Source: Halomonas maura
Lineage (GTDB): Bacteria > Pseudomonadota > Gammaproteobacteria > Pseudomonadales > Halomonadaceae
Direction of reading: 5' to 3'
Assembly (NCBI RefSeq): GCF_030409305.1
Contig: NZ_JAUFPQ010000029.1
Location: forward strand, 1 to 64,000
Length of the DNA stretch: 64,000 bases
The stretch's first letter is position 1; every line of letters starts with the position of its first letter. Under the pieces are notes generated by a model. That model ran no database searches and had not been told where the DNA came from. It saw only the letters and a program-made list of their open reading frames with translations. A program made the translations under genes and the position numbers. Shown here piece by piece: positions 63,661 to 64,000 of the stretch.

Positions 63661-63974
63661 CTAGCGCGCCCCCCCGGCCACGGTCCCCTCGACCACCTCG
63701 AACTGCTCGGGGCCTGTGCCGGCAGCGGGTCGGCATGGGCACGCTTGACGTCGTCGCTGCCCAGCCAGGCGCGGAAGGCGTCCGGGCTCTTTCACTCGGT
63801 CTCCCACTCGGTCTACACCAGCTAGGGCACCCGGTTGCCCTGGGGGCGCAGCACCCGCCTGGCCTTGAGACCGGGCTGCCTGTCGCTCTCCCCGGCCCGG
63901 CCCCGGAAGCGGGCCTCGGATGCCGCCTCGACGCCCGGGCTCACATCGATGCGCTGATCGACGATATCGCTCAT
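63661..63974 (-). pseudogene. broken antibiotic-biosynthesis-monooxygenase-like gene
   Basis: Reading the minus strand from the ATG at 63974, the product starts MSDIVDQRIDVSPGVEAASE and continues to RPQGNRVP, then meets TAG (63822-63824), TAG (63813-63815) and TGA (63792-63794). Coding similarity resumes with FRAWLGSDDVKRAHADPLPA, then a frameshift is needed to read EQFEVVEGTVAGGAR and the TAG at 63661-63663. The 314-base span is not a multiple of three. The pieces fit a small ABM/heme-oxygenase-like domain (near residues 50-100). Three stops plus a shift make sequencing error unlikely. Confidence 0.75.
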
Positions 63975-64000
63975 CCCGGCTGCTCGCTCAGGCGATATCG

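Overview
The window looks like chromosomal DNA of a halophilic, high-GC gammaproteobacterium, most likely Halomonas or a close relative. The reasons are acidic proteins, the Pseudomonas-like gene clusters (GntR-prpB-prpC-acnD-prpF-prpD, miaB-ybeZ-ybeY-corC-lnt, gph-trpE), a class I phaC beside a phasin gene, and a propionate cluster carrying both PrpD and AcnD/PrpF. The genus is inferred from gene content, not from a marker gene. I see no rRNA, tRNA, insertion sequence, prophage or CRISPR array.

Layout. 0.2-8.8 kb: 2-methylcitrate (propionate) operon on the minus strand under a GntR regulator with palindromic operator candidates. 9-13 kb: pabB, then a sulfur/redox group (a short divergent cysH, cysB, trxA). 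12.9-22.1 kb: AI-2E-type permease, SIMPL-domain periplasmic protein, serS, a very large FAD/Fe-S dehydrogenase (YdiJ type), a DUF2905 protein and a CPA-type antiporter. 22.2-27.3 kb: tryptophan genes trpCDG and, separately, gph and trpE; trpE is preceded by a short frame ending Trp-Arg-Trp-stop that looks like an attenuation leader. 27.5-35.4 kb: type II NADH dehydrogenase, MscS channel, GIY-YIG protein, rpe, gamma-glutamyltransferase, an acetyltransferase, a YajG-like lipoprotein, thiopurine methyltransferase and an SH3/coiled-coil membrane protein. 35.8-41.2 kb: miaB, ybeZ, ybeY, corC, lnt. 41.3-44.2 kb: PHA genes phaC and phaP plus a small conserved protein. 44.3-50 kb: aroC, prmB, an Smr protein, a patatin and two alpha/beta hydrolases.

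50-63.6 kb is the most interesting part: a hexuronate/hexarate catabolic island. A FadR-type regulator, uronate dehydrogenase (Udh) and galactarolactone cycloisomerase (Gci) form one block. KdgD, a complete tripartite tricarboxylate transporter (TctC, TctB, TctA), galactarate dehydratase (GarD), glucarate dehydratase (GudD) and an alpha-ketoglutarate semialdehyde dehydrogenase form the other. Together they convert uronates and aldarates to 2-oxoglutarate. A ten-base core (TACATCATAC) occurs upstream of both the regulator gene and kdgD, which suggests one regulon. The transporter type is unusual for this substrate class and is the best candidate for something little described. An AEC-family permease is divergent from kdgD, and the window ends in a broken monooxygenase-like gene.

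Non-coding structure includes two divergent copies of an interspersed palindromic repeat (5.9 and 19.8 kb), two heptanucleotide repeat tails that run through gene stop codons (15.0 and 41.2 kb), an AT-richer inverted-repeat element (34.0 kb) and many strong hairpin terminators. Bases 1-223 hold nothing I can support beyond a short A/T-rich run near 96-110.
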